A stretch of DNA of 64,000 bases, from assembly GCA_963825335.1 (NCBI GenBank), contig CAWGSP010000002.1:1-64000 (forward strand). Reading direction: 5' to 3'. Under the pieces are notes generated by a model that saw nothing but the letters and a program-made list of their open reading frames with translations, ran no database searches and was not told where the DNA came from. The DNA is from Methanobacterium_B sp963825335. GTDB lineage: Archaea > Methanobacteriota > Methanobacteria > Methanobacteriales > Methanobacteriaceae. Each line of letters starts with the position of its first letter. Positions within the stretch are counted from its first letter, which is position 1. A program made the position numbers and the translations under genes. Shown here piece by piece: positions 54,515 to 63,049 of the stretch.

Positions 54515-56458
54515 TTAACAACACCCATCTGCAGATGGGATTGTGAAGTAAAATGTTGATCCTTTCCCTGGTTCTGATTCTACCCAGATTCTTCCGCCAT
54601 GGTGAGTTATGATTTTTTGTGTTGTGGAAAGCCCGATACCTGTGCCAGGATACTCTGCTCTTGTGTGTAGTCTTTTGAATATTTCGAAGATTTGTTTTTG
54701 ATGTTTAGGGTCAATTCCTATTCCATTATCAGCTACAGATAATATCCATTTCTTTTCAGTTTTCTGAGATGATATATTGATTTTTGGTGGGTTTGGTCCA
54801 TGGAATTTAATAGCATTGCTTATAAGATTTTGGAAAACTTGTAACATTTGATTTTGATCGGCGAATATGGTTGGAAGGGGATCGTGGAATATTGTGACAT
54901 TGAATTCCGTAATTGATATGGATAAATTGCTTAGAACGTTATCTAATACTTTTTCAAGGTCTACATTCTCAAATTCTTTAGCTTGACTATTTATACGAGA
55001 ATATTCTAGAAGGTTGTCTATCAGTTGTTTCATACGATTAGCACCTTCTACAATATATTCAATAAAGTCATTTGCATCAGAATCTAAATTATCTTTATAT
55101 CTTCTTTCCAATAATTGGGAATATAATTTAACCATACGTATTGGTTCTTGAAGATCATGGGAAGAAACATAAGCAAAACGTTCAAGCTCTTCATTAGAAC
55201 GCTTCAACTCATCCATGGTTGTTTCCATTTCTTCTTCTATACGTTTGCGCATTGTTATGTCACGAATGTTACCATCTCGGTATAATGGCTTTCCAACATC
55301 ATCTCTGATAAGATTCATTTTATTTGAAATCCATCGATATTCTCCTTTTTTAGTCCGTTGACGATATTCTATTTCAATTTTACCTTTTTGTTCCAATCTT
55401 TTTATTGCAGTTTGCATATCAACGATATCATCTGGATGGATCATATTTAGTGAATGATCTGTATCTAATGCCATTAATTCATAAGTCGATTTTAACTCCT
55501 CATTTGTAGTTTGAAGCTCTTCTGTAAGTTGTCGTTCATTTTCTAAAATCTTTTGATTTAGTTCTTCAGCTTTTTTGTGTTCGGTGATATCAAAAGTAAA
55601 GTATGCAAAATGTTTTGGTGTAATCTTGTAAGCAATAACATCAGACCATTTATTTAATTCAAAGTTATAATTTTCAAAATGCAATTGTTTTCCTGTTAGC
55701 ATTACCTTTCCAAAATTTTTAACTAAATTGGGGTTGACTTTGGGGAATAAAGTACGAGCTGTATTTTTCAATAGTATATCACGGGTAAAACCAATACTTT
55801 TTTCGAATGAAGGGTTCACCTCTATCCAGCGGAAATCAAAAGGTTTTCCTTCGTCATCATAAATCATTTCAGCTATTGCAAAACCTGAGCTCATTTTTTT
55901 ATAGAGATTTTTATATTCTTCTCGACTCTCTCTAAGAGCTTTTTCGACTTGATTTCTTCTGTTTATTTCCTTTCGAAGTGCTTTATTGAGGGATAGTTGT
56001 TTGGATTCTTCATCAGTAGGTAACATACAGTTGGTCACATCTGTAACTGTGTGTAGGATATATTTTACCTGTTGATCATCGTCTAAAATTGGATAATTTA
56101 TAGCATTCCAATATTTTTGTTTGAAATCGTGTTCTAGATCGGGTTGAATGTCGTGTTTTCGAATTCCCATTACATCCTTTTTATTATGTTTAATTACCTG
56201 TTTGAGGGATGCAATCATAGCGTCAACAGCATTGGTTGTATCGTTAGGATTGTCGGGAAAAACATCAAAAAGAGCTTTACCAATAATCTCGTTGCGTTTA
56301 GTTTGAGTTACTTCTAAGTAACCATCAGTCACGGCAACGATTGTAAATCGTGGAATATCTGGCATAATCACAAGATAATTTCCAGGCATAGACCCAAAGA
56401 TAAGTTTTAATTCTTTATCAGTACAAAACTTTTCTGCAGCTTGATTTTCTCCGATCAT
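54515..56458 (-). CDS. PAS sensor histidine kinase (HisKA type)
   Basis: 647 residues. In order: a PAS-like domain (about residues 25-145), a short coiled coil, a PAS (about 185-298, ending in FAYFTFDITEHKK), and a TEELQTTNEEL coiled coil (about 308-325). A PAS that lacks its first half follows: the sequence goes from ELKSTYELMALDTDHS straight into LNMIHPDDI and a PAC. HisKA with SSHDLQEPIRM (about 435-500) and HATPase (DNGIGI, GTGIGLSTTQ) finish it. Its catalytic half closely matches the kinase at 23.1 kb. Soluble. No response regulator is adjacent. Confidence 0.9.
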   Translation of the reverse strand: MIGENQAAEKFCTDKELKLIFGSMPGNYLVIMPDIPRFTIVAVTDGYLEVTQTKRNEIIGKALFDVFPDNPNDTTNAVDAMIASLKQVIKHNKKDVMGIRKHDIQPDLEHDFKQKYWNAINYPILDDDQQVKYILHTVTDVTNCMLPTDEESKQLSLNKALRKEINRRNQVEKALRESREEYKNLYKKMSSGFAIAEMIYDDEGKPFDFRWIEVNPSFEKSIGFTRDILLKNTARTLFPKVNPNLVKNFGKVMLTGKQLHFENYNFELNKWSDVIAYKITPKHFAYFTFDITEHKKAEELNQKILENERQLTEELQTTNEELKSTYELMALDTDHSLNMIHPDDIVDMQTAIKRLEQKGKIEIEYRQRTKKGEYRWISNKMNLIRDDVGKPLYRDGNIRDITMRKRIEEEMETTMDELKRSNEELERFAYVSSHDLQEPIRMVKLYSQLLERRYKDNLDSDANDFIEYIVEGANRMKQLIDNLLEYSRINSQAKEFENVDLEKVLDNVLSNLSISITEFNVTIFHDPLPTIFADQNQMLQVFQNLISNAIKFHGPNPPKINISSQKTEKKWILSVADNGIGIDPKHQKQIFEIFKRLHTRAEYPGTGIGLSTTQKIITHHGGRIWVESEPGKGSTFYFTIPSADGCC

Positions 56459-56925
56459 GATTACTCCAAGGTAAATAATCGATTAAAAACAAAATTTTCT
56501 AACAAAATTTTTAGTATTTATTACATTTATAATGATTGAATGAGATCCATAGAACAACTGAGAATAATCAGATCATGATAAAAACATCTTTGATTGTCAT
56601 AATAAAATCTGGAATGACTGGCGATTACTCAAAATTAAAGACCAAAAAAAATTACCCAACGATTGTAGAAATTTCTACAAATATACTCTTTAAAACTCTT
56701 TAATCGTAGTAACATAAGAAAATACTGTAATTAACTGATATTTACCGGCCTTTTAAACCCCTTAAAGTGATACAAGAAAAAAATCAACAACTCTGAAGTA
56801 AATAATTTATAAAAATCAATCGATGGATCGAATCAAGAAGATTTTAGACTAAAATCTATGTTATGAGATAGTTAAAATAAAATCTCGTTCATGATAAAAA
56901 AATTTAAAAATAAAAAAAAATGATG
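56459..56925. other. AT-rich intergenic gap
   Basis: About 470 bp with no supported coding frame or repeat. Confidence 0.45.
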
Positions 56926-58059
56926 TTATGTTATTTTAAAACTGTTTATTATTGTGGCGTATGTTGATTTTTCGTTGCTAAATGTTGCATACGGGGCAAT
57001 CAAGTCCATTGTAAATATTTTGTTGTCTTTTACTATGTTTATTTGTTGATCTTCCATTATTTGGTTGTATACGTCTTTGTCGTTAATTGTAAAGAAATAT
57101 TCATAAGCAGTGTTTCCATTTATTGTTGTTTTGGTTTGTGATATTAGTTTGTAACCTGGTATATCAGGATTACTTGAAACTGCTTGAATTGCATCTTGAT
57201 CCGTCATTCCACTAGGGAAGGGCGTGATCTCAATCTGGAATGATGGTGCTTCTTGACTCGTAGCATTCTTTTCTATGCCTAGGATTATCTCACATCCCTG
57301 TTGTGAAAATGCCTGTGTTTCCCAACTTAGAGGATAATTAAAACTTACACTGTGGCCAGAATAAGATTGAAAATCCGATCCAGTTACAAATCCGAATGCG
57401 TATGCTTTAGCTAAATTATTGCCTGCTAAATCTTTAACAGCACAGGCAGGTAAATATACCAGATATATATCTTTATTTATCCTATTAACAGCATCTTTAA
57501 TAGTTAATGTGTTTCCAGATATCTCTTTGGTTGTAGTTACAATTTTACAGGTGCTTAAATTTTTAACGTATATTTTGGAATAATTAACCCCTGCAACAAT
57601 ATTTTCACTGAATTTGATGGTTATTGGTGCGGTTAAAGATGCGTATATATATTTGTTAGTTGGTGAAGTTGTTGAAACTTTAGGAGGAATAGTATCAATG
57701 GTATATGTCTTTGTATATACCTGTGATTTGATTCCAGATAAATTCACAGCCAAATATTTTAGTGTAGTTGTTGATTTGATGATTATTGGTTCAGTGTACA
57801 ATGTGCTGTTGATCGTTGGTGTGGTCCCGTTTTTTGTGTAGTAGATGTTGCCTGTTTGAGTCATTGTTAATTTAACACTCTTTGTGGTGTTGTAATATCC
57901 AGTTTGATAGTTTGCACTTGCTGTTGGTGCTGTTGTATTTAATACAGGATTAGCTACAGGGTTAGTTGCGCTGGCACTGCCCACTGCCGAAATACAAAAA
58001 AATAGAGCTAAAATAGTAATCGAAGTTAAAAATAATTTATTATTGCTCATTTTATTCAT
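56926..58059 (-). CDS. Secreted multidomain protein: chitobiase-like, Ig-like and PsbP-like
   Basis: 377 residues. Two possible ATGs, at 58059 and 58050, follow a run of seven G. A signal peptide (about residues 1-32) ends near GSASAT. Domain order: a CHB_HEX_C-like beta domain (about 48-125, with YYTKNGTTPT and LKYLAVNLSGIKS); an SbsA/Big_5-type Ig-like domain (about 128-225, PPKVSTTSPTNKY to AGNNLAKAYAFGF); and a PsbP-like domain (about 233-377, SGHSVSFNYPLSWE to FKIT). That last domain matches the protein at 46.4 kb. No C-terminal anchor is visible. Probably a cell-surface or secreted binding protein; ligand unknown. Confidence 0.82.
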   Translation of the reverse strand: MNKMSNNKLFLTSITILALFFCISAVGSASATNPVANPVLNTTAPTASANYQTGYYNTTKSVKLTMTQTGNIYYTKNGTTPTINSTLYTEPIIIKSTTTLKYLAVNLSGIKSQVYTKTYTIDTIPPKVSTTSPTNKYIYASLTAPITIKFSENIVAGVNYSKIYVKNLSTCKIVTTTKEISGNTLTIKDAVNRINKDIYLVYLPACAVKDLAGNNLAKAYAFGFVTGSDFQSYSGHSVSFNYPLSWETQAFSQQGCEIILGIEKNATSQEAPSFQIEITPFPSGMTDQDAIQAVSSNPDIPGYKLISQTKTTINGNTAYEYFFTINDKDVYNQIMEDQQINIVKDNKIFTMDLIAPYATFSNEKSTYATIINSFKIT

Positions 58060-58604
58060 TGCCCCCCCATTAATTTTGTTTTATTTAAACCATTTTTCCC
58101 TTTATGAAAGAAATTTACAATTATATTAATATTTGACTGTTATATAAATATATATAATCCGGAATGTGTTGTATCAGGAAAATTAAACACTGCCCATAAA
58201 AAAAAAAAATTATTTCCATTACTGTAATTTTAAATTGAAATTTTTTAGAATTCTTATAAAAATTATATTATTAATTTTTTAGAATTTTGATGAAAAATAG
58301 TAATACTTTTATTATAATGAATGATGTATCATATTTCCACCCGATGTTTACTCGTAACTGTACTGTACTTTATTTATATTAGTTTACTTGGTGCATTATT
58401 ATTAAGAACTTTAACATAGGCTGTTGTTGATGATTTATGGAAAAATCTCCTAAAAAGGTTAATTTGAAATTAATAGGATGTAAAAAAAGTGTTCAAGTTA
58501 TTATTATTCACATGCGATATTTAAAAAAAATTGAAATTTAATATTTTTGTAGGTTTTTGTGATATGAATCTAGCTGGTTTGGTGTTTTACTAGAATTTAC
58601 TGTT
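58060..58604. other. AT-rich intergenic gap
   Basis: No gene was seen. A short repeat ATTTTTTAGAATT (58240-58252, 58274-58286) is AT-biased and not considered meaningful. Confidence 0.45.
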
Positions 58605-59063
58605 TTATGGAGTTACTGTTAGTGTGCTTGTAGCTTCACAAGGGTTATATTTATCTTTAGTGTTTCCTGCATATCTCATTATTATGGTGTATACTCCGGG
58701 GTTTAAGTTCAATTTTCCAGTGTTAACTTTGAAATGGCCTGTAGCCGTGAAAATATTGTTCAGTTTAGTCTGTTGACTTATTATATTCCTTTATCATTGA
58801 TCACTTTGAGAGTCATGTGTCTCCCGGCCGCATTCATCCAGATAGAACCCCAGATACATTTCACAGATACCTTTAGCTTTCCGCTAAATTTAGCTGTTTT
58901 TCCTACTTTACAATAGGTGTATTCTGCAAACCTACAATTTCTGTGGGACACATGTGTTGTGTGCCAACTTTCTGTACTTCCTGTGGTGTTGCTGCAAAGG
59001 CTCCTGAAACATTGTCGCACAAAAGAGGAAAGCCATCATCAATCCTGCTATTTTAATTTTCAA
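58605..59063 (-). pseudogene. Decayed secreted Ig-like-domain (adhesin-type) protein
   Basis: A GAGGTGA ribosome site precedes a TTG start at 59063. Three frames must be joined. The signal peptide KIKIAGLMMAFLFCATM (frame 1) shifts near 59005-59012 to SGAFAATPQEVQKVG onward (frame 2). This shifts near 58901-58910 to GKTAKFSGKLKV, reading on through HMTLKVINDKG (frame 3). A 2-base change near 58778-58788 leads to the last part, ATGHFKVNTGKLNLNPG and YAGNTKDKYNP, ending TSTLTVTP. The last part is the classic Ig-like repeat of methanobacterial adhesin-like proteins. About 150 codons in all, a single-domain secreted protein now non-functional. Confidence 0.75.
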
Positions 59064-59346
59064 TGGATTTCACCTCTAATTTTTTTTTATATCCAGAAGG
59101 AAGGCACCTTCCGACACTTTAAATTTAAACGTCTTAGTATATAAATTTTTTTATACATTAAAACATAACCTCTTTAATCGTCTATTCTTTTTTATCGAAC
59201 ACTCATCATTATATGTATACTAAAAAAAGTTCGATACAGTTCATAAAATAACCAAATTCGAAGAAACAAATAAGCATTTGAGAAATTTATTAAAGGTATG
59301 TTGTAGTAAGATTCTAATGAATCATTTTTAAAACAGGGTGAGATTA

Positions 59347-60237
59347 GTGGTAAATGAAATCAATGTCAAAACGATTCTTAACAAAAATAAAAAGGGAGAT
59401 GATTGGTTTTTAGGAAATTACACCCTGAATCCCTATGCTGGATGTACAATGGCATGCATATATTGTTACACACGTGGTAGTAAGTATGGTGGTGATTATA
59501 AATCTGTTGTTTATGCCAAAACCAATGCAGTTCCTGTGTTAAAGAGACAGTTAAAAAATAGCATAAGGCGAGATGAAAGAGGTGTAATAATACTTGGATC
59601 TGCCGCTGATCCCTATCCCTCAATTGAACAAGAGTTAAATTTGACTCGAGAAATACTTGGAATAATCAAACGATATAAATTTCCAATTCACATCTTAACC
59701 AAATCAAAATTGATAGTAAGGGATATGGATATTTTAAATGGAATTAAATCAGATGCGATTTTACCAGATGAACTTTCTAACAAACTTGACAATGGTGTTA
59801 TCATATCATTTTCACTCTCAACTTTAGATGAAAAATTAGCTAAAGTCATTGAGCCCGGAGCCCCCAGTCCAATTGAACGCTTAGAAATCATGAAAAAATT
59901 CAGTGCTGCGGGATTTACTACAGGTATAGTTAACATGCCCATACTTCCATTCTTATCTGATTCAGAACATGAGATCGAAGAGATGGTCAAAGCTGCAGAG
60001 GATTACGGGGCACATTACCTTTTATATTCAGGTTTAACACTCTATGGTGACGATCCTGAGGATTGTAAGACTCTCTATTTCAATTTTTTAATGGATAATT
60101 ATCCTGATCTTTTGTCAGAGTATGAAAAACTCTTTAAAAGATCATTTGCATCTTCAAAACGTTATCAAAGAGATCTGGCCATCAGATATAACCAAATATC
60201 CAGTAGGCACGGTATTAGAAACAGTATAATTAATTAA
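59347..60237 (+). CDS. Radical SAM protein, spore-photoproduct-lyase-like
   Basis: 296 residues from the GTG at 59347; GGGTGA at 59336-59341 lies 5 bases upstream, while a GTG at 59338 overlaps it. The 4Fe-4S/SAM motif is C-x3-C-x2-C in NPYAGCTMACIYCYTRGS (Cys at about residues 33, 37, 40). LGSAADPYPSIEQ (about 78-90) and the conserved LSTLDEKLAKVIEPGAPSP (about 157-175) match the SPL/Rv2578c-like group (COG1533). These proteins are often called DNA repair photolyases, but most are of unknown activity. Cytoplasmic, oxygen-sensitive cluster suitable for an anaerobe. Confidence 0.92.
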   Translation: MVNEINVKTILNKNKKGDDWFLGNYTLNPYAGCTMACIYCYTRGSKYGGDYKSVVYAKTNAVPVLKRQLKNSIRRDERGVIILGSAADPYPSIEQELNLTREILGIIKRYKFPIHILTKSKLIVRDMDILNGIKSDAILPDELSNKLDNGVIISFSLSTLDEKLAKVIEPGAPSPIERLEIMKKFSAAGFTTGIVNMPILPFLSDSEHEIEEMVKAAEDYGAHYLLYSGLTLYGDDPEDCKTLYFNFLMDNYPDLLSEYEKLFKRSFASSKRYQRDLAIRYNQISSRHGIRNSIIN

Positions 60238-60562
60238 ATTTTATGATGGTATTGAATATTGATCATGGTTTACATCCCTGTATATTTATTCAGACTAATT
60301 TTTTCAAACCTGATCTTTATAGAAACAGCAGCATAAATACTATCATCCATTTTTTCGATTTTTTTTAATACCGAGTAAAATAATTATCGAAATATTTTAT
60401 TTTAATTTTAAAATAAGAATCCATACTAATTTAAATGATAATCCCACCGGTGAATCTCGGTGATATTTTATGATACTAAAATTTTATTAGAAAGATGCAC
60501 CATAAATTTGGTTAAGCATCATTACAACAGAATTTATTTAATTATTATTTCTAAATTTACAA
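60238..60562. other. Upstream region of the ATPase operon
   Basis: About 325 bp. It contains the 8-bp palindrome CACCGGTG (60445-60452) with a second CGGTGA nine bases on (60458-60463), and a TTTATTTAATT TATA-like stretch just before the small gene. No coding frame was seen. Confidence 0.45.
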
Positions 60563-60751
60563 TTGGGGGTTTTATCTATAGAACCAAGTTCAAAGGTTCC
60601 TAAAAGTGTTTTAGAGAATGTTTGGGAAGAAACTATAAAAAAGATCAAAAAGGATCCCGAATTTAACGATGATATGATATCAGAAATAGAATCATTAGTT
60701 AAAAACGAGTTAACCCCCGAAAAAATTATCAACATACTACAAGATTGGTGA
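60563..60751 (+). CDS. 62-residue small protein coupled to the ATPase
   Basis: The frame starts at TTG 60563 and ends at TGA 60749-60751. No good ribosome site precedes the TTG, so translation may be leaderless, or a later start is used. The product is acidic and helical (SKVPKSVLENVWEETIKKIKKDPE, then DDMISEIESLVKNELTPEKIINILQDW). No domain is recognised. Its stop codon overlaps the GGTGAT ribosome site of the next gene, which starts 5 bp later. Tight coupling suggests a stoichiometric partner or regulator of the ATPase. Confidence 0.65.
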   Translation: MGVLSIEPSSKVPKSVLENVWEETIKKIKKDPEFNDDMISEIESLVKNELTPEKIINILQDW

Positions 60752-60756
60752 TAATC

Positions 60757-62976
60757 TTGAAACTTCTAATGCTCGAGATCTATAATTTCCGAGGCATCAG
60801 ACATATCAAAATCGAACCCGACGGCAATAATTTCCTGATCTGGGGCCCCAATGGATCTGGTAAAAGTACAGTTGTCGATGGGATAGATTTTCTTTTAACG
60901 GGTCAAATATCACGTATCAAGAGCAATGAAGCATCACTTAAAAGATATGGTCCACATGTAGATTATTCAGAATCTGAGAGCATTGTCAGGGCGATAATCA
61001 AGATACATGTTTTAGATGAGCCCATTGAAATTGAAAGACACCTTGATAATCCAGAAAAATTGATATGTGATGATTCTATCAAGGACATTATCGAACCAGT
61101 ACTAAGACTAGCAAAACGAGGACAGTATATTTTAACAAGACGTGAAATACTAGACTATGTCAACTCCCAATCCAATAAGCGCGGCGAACAGATACAGACA
61201 CTACTAAAAATTACCGATGTCGAAGAAACACGGGACATGCTGATAAAAACCAAAAATGTATTATATAACCACCATATAACAGCTAAAAATTCACTTGAAA
61301 CCATATCCTCCACAATCACAGCCAATTTAGAAATAAAAAATTTTAATGAAGATAAAATACTCACCTATGTCAATGAGAACCGGAAAATTCTAGATGGAAC
61401 ACCATTAAAAGAGTTAAAATCCATTGAAATAAAAAATGGAATAAAAATTGCCAATGTATACGGCAAGAACAATCTGAACATACAAGTACTAAAAAATAAT
61501 ATCAACAAAGTCCAGCAAATTATTTCAAACGAAAATAAAGATGGAATAGTCGGAAAATTAGACAAAATAAACCAGTTATCTGATGAAATCAACCAATTAT
61601 ATGCAATTTTGTCCGAAATAATAAGATGCACTGAAGTATTGGGACTTGATGATGTAGGGGACGCACTTGATAAATGGTCTGAAGGTTTAAAACAATTAAT
61701 ATCGGCTGTTAGTGGTGAAAACGATACTATTCAAGTATTAAATGTTGGGAAAGTGGGGGATATTGTTTCTCCGGCTCATATGCCCGTTGTTTTGGATAAA
61801 ATTTATTCTGCAGCCATTGAAAAATCCGAAGAACCATCTAAAGAACAGACAGCGTGGGATAATTTAACCCGGCTCGAAGAAAATCTTAAAAACTACGAAA
61901 AATCTTTAGATAATTATTCAAATACATTTAAAGCTTACAACAAGAGTTCAATCCTATTGAACACATTTTTAAACGCACATAACCTAGTTCTGGATCGTTT
62001 GTATGGAAAAATTAAGGATCGCTTCATCGGGCTTTACAGGGACCTACACGGGGTTGACGAAATCGGATTTGATGCCACCATGGTGTCAAAGGGGGCGGGT
62101 GTAGATTTAGAAGTAGATTTTCATGGACGTGGATTGAACCCTCCACATGCACTCCACAGTGAAGGACACCAAGATAGTATGGGTATTTGTTTGTATCTTG
62201 CTCTGGCAGAGAAACTCACACAGGGATACATTGATATGATAATCCTAGACGATGTGATGATGAGTGTTGATGCCCCTCACCGCAGGGAGATCTGCCACAT
62301 ACTGGCCGAAGACTTCGAGGGAAGACAATTCTTCATCACCACCCACGACCAGACATGGTCAAGAGAATTACAATCTGAGGGTGTTATAGAAACAAAAAAT
62401 AAGATTGAATTGTCCAACTGGACCATAGATAATGGTCCGTCTGTAAATACAATGGACGATATATGGGATGCAATCGAAGAAGACCTTAAACGAAACGATA
62501 TACCCTCAGCTGCTGCAAAACTCAGAAGGACCTCTGAAGAATATTTCAGTCAGGTTTGTGCATCTTTACATGCCCCTGTTAGGTTCCAATTCAATTGCCA
62601 ATACGAGCTTGGTGATCTGTTGAGCGGTGCAATGTCTGAATATAAAAGCCAATTGAAACACGCAAAATCTGCGGCACGGTCATGGGAAAATTATGAGGAA
62701 CTCGAAAGACTGACAAAAATAGAAAAATTCTCAAAAAGAGTATTTTCTAGGCTAAATATGGAAATATGGGCAGTTAATCCCGCATTACACTACAATCAAT
62801 GGGCAGATTTTACACCACAGGATTTTAAACCGGTAGTTGAAACATTTCATGATTTGTTTTCGATATTCCAGTGCAGTAAATGCGGAACACTCCTACACTT
62901 GGTAATCAACGGGCCACGACCCGAAGCAGTTAAATGCAACTGTGGTAATATCACCTGGAATTTGAAGGACAAATAA
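60757..62976 (+). CDS. SMC/RecF-like AAA ATPase with C-terminal zinc ribbon
   Basis: 739 residues from a TTG at 60757, chosen because GGTGAT lies 4 bases upstream. Head part 1: FRGI-HIKIEP then Walker A GPNGSGKST (about residues 30-38). A helical, partly coiled-coil middle (about 140-430) follows. Head part 2 has the ABC signature HSEGHQDSMG (about 467-476), Walker B MIILDDVMMSVDAPHR (about 494-509) and the switch His in ITTHD (about 528). After the head comes a further helical domain of about 175 residues (DDIWDAIEEDL, AAAKLRRTSEEYF). It ends in a zinc ribbon (CSKCG, CNCG). DNA repair or anti-phage functions are typical for such stand-alone proteins. No nuclease is adjacent. Confidence 0.88.
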   Translation: MKLLMLEIYNFRGIRHIKIEPDGNNFLIWGPNGSGKSTVVDGIDFLLTGQISRIKSNEASLKRYGPHVDYSESESIVRAIIKIHVLDEPIEIERHLDNPEKLICDDSIKDIIEPVLRLAKRGQYILTRREILDYVNSQSNKRGEQIQTLLKITDVEETRDMLIKTKNVLYNHHITAKNSLETISSTITANLEIKNFNEDKILTYVNENRKILDGTPLKELKSIEIKNGIKIANVYGKNNLNIQVLKNNINKVQQIISNENKDGIVGKLDKINQLSDEINQLYAILSEIIRCTEVLGLDDVGDALDKWSEGLKQLISAVSGENDTIQVLNVGKVGDIVSPAHMPVVLDKIYSAAIEKSEEPSKEQTAWDNLTRLEENLKNYEKSLDNYSNTFKAYNKSSILLNTFLNAHNLVLDRLYGKIKDRFIGLYRDLHGVDEIGFDATMVSKGAGVDLEVDFHGRGLNPPHALHSEGHQDSMGICLYLALAEKLTQGYIDMIILDDVMMSVDAPHRREICHILAEDFEGRQFFITTHDQTWSRELQSEGVIETKNKIELSNWTIDNGPSVNTMDDIWDAIEEDLKRNDIPSAAAKLRRTSEEYFSQVCASLHAPVRFQFNCQYELGDLLSGAMSEYKSQLKHAKSAARSWENYEELERLTKIEKFSKRVFSRLNMEIWAVNPALHYNQWADFTPQDFKPVVETFHDLFSIFQCSKCGTLLHLVINGPRPEAVKCNCGNITWNLKDK

Positions 62977-62980
62977 AAAT

Positions 62981-63015
62981 ATGGCATATCCCAACTCAAG
63001 CACGCCATTTTTTTT
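62981..63015. terminator. Hairpin plus T-run between convergent genes
   Basis: ATGGC (62981-62985) pairs with GCCAT (63004-63008), followed by eight T. It lies directly after the ATPase stop and faces the convergent sensor gene. Confidence 0.55.
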
Positions 63016-63049
63016 GATCAAAATTATCATCCAGAATCCTAAAATTTTT

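Noticed and set aside
58240..58286. Direct repeat ATTTTTTAGAATT
   Set aside because: Very AT-rich context; such a repeat is expected by chance and has no gene or promoter relation.
58734..59144. Short plus-strand frames opposite the Ig-domain relic
   Set aside because: The minus strand in the same place reads as a signal peptide and Ig-like domain across three frames, so the plus frames are shadows.
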